Shown here one piece after another: positions 34,590 through 38,305 of a stretch of 38,305 nt of DNA; positions within the stretch are counted from its first letter, which is position 1, and each line of letters starts with the position of its first letter. The DNA is from Actinomycetes bacterium (GTDB lineage: Bacteria; Actinomycetota; Acidimicrobiia; Acidimicrobiales; SZUA-35): contig JAJRQY010000147.1 of NCBI GenBank assembly GCA_024280015.1, positions 1-38,305 on the forward strand, in the 5' to 3' direction. Made by a program: the position numbers and the translations under genes. The notes below the pieces were generated by a model, which was not told the origin of the DNA, ran no database searches, and saw nothing but the letters and a program-made list of their open reading frames with translations.

Positions 34590-35138
34590 TTAGGCCTGTA
34601 GAGGACGATCGAGGAGCGAGACAACCGACTCTTTTCGCTCCTGTGGAGGCCCGAGTTGCCAAAGCCTCACAACCGTGACCAGATTCGAAGCAATCACAGT
34701 CAGGTTGGTGAAGAAAGAACGAAGACCCCACCAGCCTGCCCACATGGAGCGCAACTGCATACGTTTGACCAATGCGAGGCCACACCCTTGACACATTGGG
34801 CCCCTGACCTGAAGCCGGTATCGGTCGAGGAGAAATGTCTCCTGGTGGCGAAGTATTGTTGGCGCCGATGGTGTTGAGGCGCAAAACATACATTCTCCGG
34901 TGAGAGGAGGGCGAGACCACTGGACAACTTGTGCCAGGCCGATGTCAGAGCTGACTACGTCATCTGCTAGGCCAGTCAGAAATGGCTCACGCAGGATCTC
35001 CAGGGCTTGGCTGAGCAATGCGATTGCTGGAGCCTGACTTTGCCGATCGAGACAAGGACTCGATCTATTCCAGTCTGGGTGGTATTGCAGGGCCAGCCGT
35101 CGGTAGGCGGAGTCAAGCTGTTCGATGGTGGTTGCCAC
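34590..35138 (-). CDS. Degenerate J-domain protein with Cys motifs
   Basis: A 182-residue protein from GTG 35138. 'LDSAYRRLALQYHPDWNR' is J-domain helix II with the HPD tripeptide, and 'AIALLSQALEILREPF' looks like helix III. Helix I ('DyYevLGv') is missing: the in-frame codons upstream run to a stop at 35187-35189 without it, and no alternative frame supplies it. The C-terminal part has 'CMFC' and 'CQGCG', a possible zinc or redox site, then 'WAGWWGLRSFFTNL', which may be membrane-associated. J-domains stimulate Hsp70 ATPase; without helix I that may be weakened. It could be a diverged DnaJ-like protein or one with a lost 5' end. Confidence 0.7.
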   Translation of the reverse strand: MATTIEQLDSAYRRLALQYHPDWNRSSPCLDRQSQAPAIALLSQALEILREPFLTGLADDVVSSDIGLAQVVQWSRPPLTGECMFCASTPSAPTILRHQETFLLDRYRLQVRGPMCQGCGLALVKRMQLRSMWAGWWGLRSFFTNLTVIASNLVTVVRLWQLGPPQERKESVVSLLDRPLQA

Positions 35139-35541
35139 GGCTCCAGCATCGGTTCGCGAGCAATCAGTGTGATGTCTTTGGAGTATTCAGGGATTTTGCG
35201 AATCCATATCGCAAGTATGAGTCTTCAGCTGATCTGCTGCCGTTCAGCCACCAGCAGTACCTCAATGAAAAATGAGTTGGAGAATCCGTACTTGTCTAGA
35301 GGCTGCCTCAATGCTGGGCCTTAGCGTTTCCTTATCAGTTGGGGTGCATTTGCCTCGAGCAGGAAGAGGAACTGGACCAAGGCCATACCGATCGCATGCT
35401 AGTGGCCGGAAGATGTCCTATTTCTGTGTTTGCCTCGACAAGTAGTGCGATCTGAACCTACAGTACTGGCCGTGGGGTGAGCAGAAGCTCGTCTTTTTGT
35501 GGGTTCACGGTGGTGGGCCCAAACCGATGGAAGGGTGACCG
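35139..35541. other. Non-coding gap between divergent genes
   Basis: About 400 bp separate the J-domain-like gene and the ArfA-like gene. Short open frames occur on both strands, but none has family features or a good ribosome binding site. A weak promoter-like pair for the plus strand, TCGACA (35435-35440) and TACAGT (35459-35464) with 18-bp spacing, lies upstream of the ArfA-like gene. I see no strong hairpin, RNA gene or repeat. It may hold the promoters of both genes. Confidence 0.4.
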
Positions 35542-37020
35542 ATGGCGTTGGATGATCCAACAGGTCGAGCTCGCGACAAAGCGAAGCGACTGGCCGCGGA
35601 TAAAGCGAAATCGGCAGGTGATGCGGCATCAAAAGCGGCTGACTCTGCTTCGAAAATGACCGATGTCGCAGGAGATAGCGCATCCAAGGCAAAAGGTGCG
35701 GCTGGCAATGCCAAGGGTGCTGCCGGTGGTGCAGCCTCGAAGGCAACTGGTGCAGCTTCCAAAATGTCGGGTGCAGCTGGTGGCGCAGCCTCAAAGGTGA
35801 TCGGTGGTGCCACAGGTATTGCAGGCACTGGCGGGGCAATCGCTTCGATTACCAAACACACCGAAACAATCACGACGACGCGTCGTCGCAAGCGAACCGT
35901 GACCTCCTGGGAACGTGACCCAGCGGCATGGTCGCCGGGCAAGGTCGGTGCTCTGGCTGCGCTGCCCCTCGTCGGTGGGCTTCTGATCGGCGGAACCGCG
36001 TGGGCGGTCCCCCATATTGAGAAGAAGCTAGAGCGTCAGACCATCGCCGATCTAGAAGCGGCAGGGATCGATACGTCCAACCTTGAGGTTGACTACGACT
36101 ACCGCACCGGCAGCATCACTGGGTCAGCAGCGGCTGGCGTGGATGAGGCAACTCTTGAAGCCAAGGGCGATGGGAGCGGGGTTCGCAATCTTTCTGCCCT
36201 CCTCGCCGCCGGAGCTGTCAAGGCCGAAGCCGAAACACCATCCACCACTGAAGCCGCAGCTGAAGAACCTGCTCCGGCCGAAGTTGGACCTACCGATGTG
36301 ACAGCGATGCTTGAAGATGGTCGCATCGTGTTGCGCGGTGAGGTTCTCAGCGAGGATCAACGCCAGACGCTGGTCGATGCTGCTGAGGCCACTGGAGTCG
36401 AGGTCGTTGACGAGCTAACAGTGAGTGGATTCGACGAAGCGACCCCGGGAGCGGATGCTCGAGTTGCGGGTCTGGCTGGCCTGATCTCGAACATCGGGTC
36501 AGGCGTAACTGGTGTTGCGACGTTGACCGATAGCTCGCTTGGCTTCGTTGGCGAAGCCCCGGATGCTGACATGGCTGCCGCGGTTGAAGCCGCGGTTACT
36601 GATGCCGGTGCGGGACTCGACACCTCATCTGAGGTTTCGGCGCCCGAAGCGGTTGACGATGCCGAAGAAATGGCAGCCCGACTGGCAGCGCTTGGACCCG
36701 TTCACTACAAGCTGAACATGTCGAATCATGAGTCAGAAGAGATCGTAATTCTGGACGAAGCCGTTGCCATCCTGCAGGAGTACCCCAGTGTTCCAGTGGA
36801 GCTTGTTGGCCACACGGATCGGTTCGCCGCCCGCGAGTTCAATCAGGAGCTGAGCGAGCGGAGATCGGCTGCAGTCGTCGACTACCTGGTCGAACACGGG
36901 GTTGATCCCGAACGCTTGTCCTCTTCAGGAATGGGCGAGGACGCACCTATTGGCGACAACGAAACAGCTGTTGGTCGCAGAGAAAACCGTCGGACAGAGT
37001 TTCAAGTGAAGTTGGGTTAA
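35542..37020 (+). CDS. arfA: ArfA/OmpATb-like OmpA-family protein with Ala/Lys-rich N-terminal repeats
   Basis: A 492-residue protein; GGAAGGG lies 6 bp before the ATG. Residues about 10-95 are an Ala/Lys/Ser/Gly-rich repeat region with 'ASKA' and 'KGAAGNAKGAAGGAASKATG' units, resembling LEA-like amphipathic sequence. A basic patch RRRKR (114-118) precedes one membrane helix (about 134-156). BON-like modules follow (about 165-222, 250-296, 300-365), then a C-terminal OmpA peptidoglycan-binding domain (about 385-490) with 'VELVGHTDRFAAREFNQELSERRS' and 'GRRENRRTEF'. The order of membrane helix, BON and OmpA is that of mycobacterial ArfA/OmpATb (Rv0899), linked to acid or ammonia adaptation. 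The long N-terminus is not in that protein. An ArfC-like gene follows. Confidence 0.85.
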   Translation: MALDDPTGRARDKAKRLAADKAKSAGDAASKAADSASKMTDVAGDSASKAKGAAGNAKGAAGGAASKATGAASKMSGAAGGAASKVIGGATGIAGTGGAIASITKHTETITTTRRRKRTVTSWERDPAAWSPGKVGALAALPLVGGLLIGGTAWAVPHIEKKLERQTIADLEAAGIDTSNLEVDYDYRTGSITGSAAAGVDEATLEAKGDGSGVRNLSALLAAGAVKAEAETPSTTEAAAEEPAPAEVGPTDVTAMLEDGRIVLRGEVLSEDQRQTLVDAAEATGVEVVDELTVSGFDEATPGADARVAGLAGLISNIGSGVTGVATLTDSSLGFVGEAPDADMAAAVEAAVTDAGAGLDTSSEVSAPEAVDDAEEMAARLAALGPVHYKLNMSNHESEEIVILDEAVAILQEYPSVPVELVGHTDRFAAREFNQELSERRSAAVVDYLVEHGVDPERLSSSGMGEDAPIGDNETAVGRRENRRTEFQVKLG

Positions 37021-37024
37021 GGAG
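37019..37024 (+). promoter_or_regulatory. Strong RBS for the ArfC-like gene
   Basis: AAGGAG overlaps the TAA stop of the ArfA-like gene and lies 6 bp before ATG 37031. It fixes the start of the next gene and indicates co-translation of the pair. Confidence 0.85.
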
Positions 37025-37030
37025 CTAGAT

Positions 37031-38305
37031 ATGTTTTGGGTACTTGCAGAAATTATCATTCCGCTGATCTTGGCGGCACTAGTCGGCCTTTTGATTGGCT
37101 GGATGCTTTGGCGTTGGCGTCATTCCAAGGAGACCTTCTCCGAGTGGGAGACTGACTCCTCCTCCAAGGTGTCGAAGCTGTCCAAGGAAGCCTCTAAGGA
37201 ATGGGAAGCAGACAAGCTTGCGCTGACCTCTTCCCAAGGTGAGATGGACGGCCTCCGTAAGGAGTTGGCCGATGCCAACGCCAAGGTTGGTTCTCTTGAG
37301 GGCGACCTCAAGGGTGACCGTGGCCGGTTGCTGGGGTTTGCTGGGCTAGCTGGTGTTGCTGGCGTAGCCGCAGGCAAGGTCGGAAAGTCTGGTGAGGCTG
37401 ATGCTGAGTCGGTGAAGGCTCGCCTCGTTGATCTTGATGGCCAGCTCAGCAGTTCCAATGACCGAGTAACTGCTTTGGAGTCCCAGCTTGCTTCGGCTGG
37501 CAAGGATGCCTCCAGTGCTGAGGGCGATCTTGCCTCTGCTCAGAAGAAGGCCAAGGATCTCGAAGGCGAATTGAAGACGGCCAAGGCTCGCTGTAGTGAA
37601 CTCGAAGGTGAAGCCAAGACCGCTTCCAGTCGTTACGGCGCACTTGAGGGTGACCTGAAATCTGCCAACGCCAAGATTGCTTCTCTTGAGGGCGACCTCA
37701 AGGGTGACCGCGGCCGGTTGCTGGGGTTTGCTGGGCTAGCTGGTGTTGCTGGCGTAGCCGCTGGTAAGGGTGGTAAGTCTGGTGAGGCTGATGCTGAGTC
37801 GGTGAAGGCTCGCCTTGTTTCCCTCGAGCGTGAAGCCAAGGAAGCTGGCGATCGGGCAGGAGACGCTGACCGCAAGCTACAAGAGGCCAACGCTCGGGCT
37901 AACAAGCTTGAGACTGACCTCGCGGCCAGTACCAAGAAGTTGGGTGCCATGGAGATTGATCTCAACGATCGCACCAAGAAGTTGGGTGCCATGGAGATTG
38001 ATCTCAACGATCGCACCAAGAAGTTGGGTGCCATGGAGATTGATCTCAACGATCGCACCAAGAAGATGGGTGCCATGGAGATTGATCTTCGTGCCGCCGA
38101 AACCAAGGCAGCCAAGGCGGAATCTTCGCTAAGCGCTGTGGCCACCAAGGTCAAGTTGGCCGACGGTGCGAAGATGCATCCTTATGGTGATGGTTCTCAT
38201 GGGCCGTTGGCGGACAAGCGTGAGATGCCGGTTGGGTATCCAATCAAGGGCAATGTTGATTCGATGCTGTATCACCGGTCGGATTCCCGTAACTATGGGG
38301 CGACG
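37031..38305 (+). CDS. arfC: ArfC-like single-pass coiled-coil protein, C-terminus beyond the window
   Basis: The frame is open from ATG 37031 to the last base (425 codons visible, no stop). A membrane segment occupies residues 4-27 ('LAEIIIPLILAALVGLLIGW') and is followed by basic RWRH, so the rest is probably cytoplasmic. The body is a Lys/Glu/Ala-rich coiled coil with a near-exact repeated block 'SLEGDLKGDRGRLLGFAGLAG' (twice) and four 14-residue TKKLGAMEIDLNDR units. The visible end, 'GYPIKGNVDSMLYHRSDSRN', matches the start of the sunset motif seen in ArfC variants and some L21-annotated actinobacterial proteins. It follows the ArfA-like gene by 10 bp, the same order as arfA-arfB-arfC in mycobacteria. 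Function is unknown; a channel accessory role is by analogy. Confidence 0.8.
   Translation, partial: MFWVLAEIIIPLILAALVGLLIGWMLWRWRHSKETFSEWETDSSSKVSKLSKEASKEWEADKLALTSSQGEMDGLRKELADANAKVGSLEGDLKGDRGRLLGFAGLAGVAGVAAGKVGKSGEADAESVKARLVDLDGQLSSSNDRVTALESQLASAGKDASSAEGDLASAQKKAKDLEGELKTAKARCSELEGEAKTASSRYGALEGDLKSANAKIASLEGDLKGDRGRLLGFAGLAGVAGVAAGKGGKSGEADAESVKARLVSLEREAKEAGDRAGDADRKLQEANARANKLETDLAASTKKLGAMEIDLNDRTKKLGAMEIDLNDRTKKLGAMEIDLNDRTKKMGAMEIDLRAAETKAAKAESSLSAVATKVKLADGAKMHPYGDGSHGPLADKREMPVGYPIKGNVDSMLYHRSDSRNYGAT
37274..37429 (+). repeat. 156-bp direct repeat, copy 1
   Basis: This segment recurs almost unchanged at 37664-37819. Both copies are in frame and encode the 'LKGDRGRLLGFAGLAGVAG' block and the following 'GEADAESVKARL'. 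Differences are few and mostly silent, so the duplication is recent or kept uniform by gene conversion. Confidence 0.92.
37664..37819 (+). repeat. 156-bp direct repeat, copy 2
   Basis: Second copy of the segment at 37274-37429, offset by 390 bp (130 codons), in the same reading frame of the ArfC-like gene. Recombination between copies would delete exactly 130 codons and keep the frame. Confidence 0.92.
37931..38098 (+). repeat. 42-bp tandem repeat, four units
   Basis: Units begin at 37931, 37973, 38015 and 38057. The first three are identical; the fourth differs at its first Leu codon (Met) and in its last third. Each encodes TKKLGAMEIDLNDR, a 14-residue coiled-coil unit (two heptads). Copy-number change would preserve both frame and heptad register. 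Confidence 0.95.

Noticed and set aside
35139-35541. Small coding or RNA gene in the 400-bp gap
   Set aside because: Short frames lack a ribosome binding site and family features, and no strong secondary structure was seen by eye.

Overview
The window looks like chromosomal core and accessory sequence from an actinobacterium, most likely an uncultivated member of class Acidimicrobiia; this is inference, since no rRNA gene is present. The signs are a mycothiol-type formaldehyde dehydrogenase next to an MBL hydrolase, an ArfA/OmpATb-like plus ArfC-like pair, a secreted RCC1/DUF4214 protein, Thr-rich extracytoplasmic linkers, many GTG starts, fairly high GC and many 4-bp stop/start overlaps. No rRNA, tRNA, IS element, prophage or CRISPR array was found.

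Layout. 1-5.6 kb: the end of an unknown gene, then a minus-strand block of two ABC-2 type ATPase/permease pairs joined by ATGA overlaps, followed by a MATE exporter. 5.6-9.1 kb: SF2 helicase (+), dienelactone-hydrolase-like enzyme (-) and YihY/BrkB membrane protein (+). 9.1-12.5 kb: minus-strand run of MFS transporter, M1 metallopeptidase lipoprotein and a NadD/NMNAT-like adenylyltransferase. 12.5-16 kb: hotdog thioesterase, nitroreductase, DUF885 peptidase-like protein and a small membrane protein. 16-20 kb: ilvD, a lipoprotein with an Asp-rich 18-bp tandem repeat and an RskA-like domain, and a 3-hydroxyacyl-CoA dehydrogenase.

20-25.3 kb is the most distinctive stretch. Four minus-strand genes lie in a row: two tandem HD-GYP paralogs, an ECF sigma factor, and a translationally coupled membrane protein that is probably its anti-sigma factor. 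The second HD-GYP protein carries a C-type lectin domain beyond a transmembrane segment and a long Thr-rich linker, so it reads as a receptor joining extracellular ligand binding to cyclic-di-GMP hydrolysis. Its sister has the Thr-rich tail but no lectin, and has Met for Lys in the HDxGK motif.

25.4-34.6 kb: lspA, a PadR regulator with a palindrome in its promoter, an alpha/beta hydrolase coupled to metY, an aldo/keto reductase, the RCC1/DUF4214 secreted protein, the formaldehyde detoxification pair and mobB. 34.6-38.3 kb: a degenerate J-domain protein, a roughly 400-bp gap, then an ArfA-like OmpA/BON protein with a long Ala/Lys-rich N-terminal repeat region and an ArfC-like coiled-coil protein. 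The latter runs off the right edge, has large internal DNA duplications, and ends in the window inside a sunset-type motif.

Functions come from motifs and remembered family features; no searches were run.
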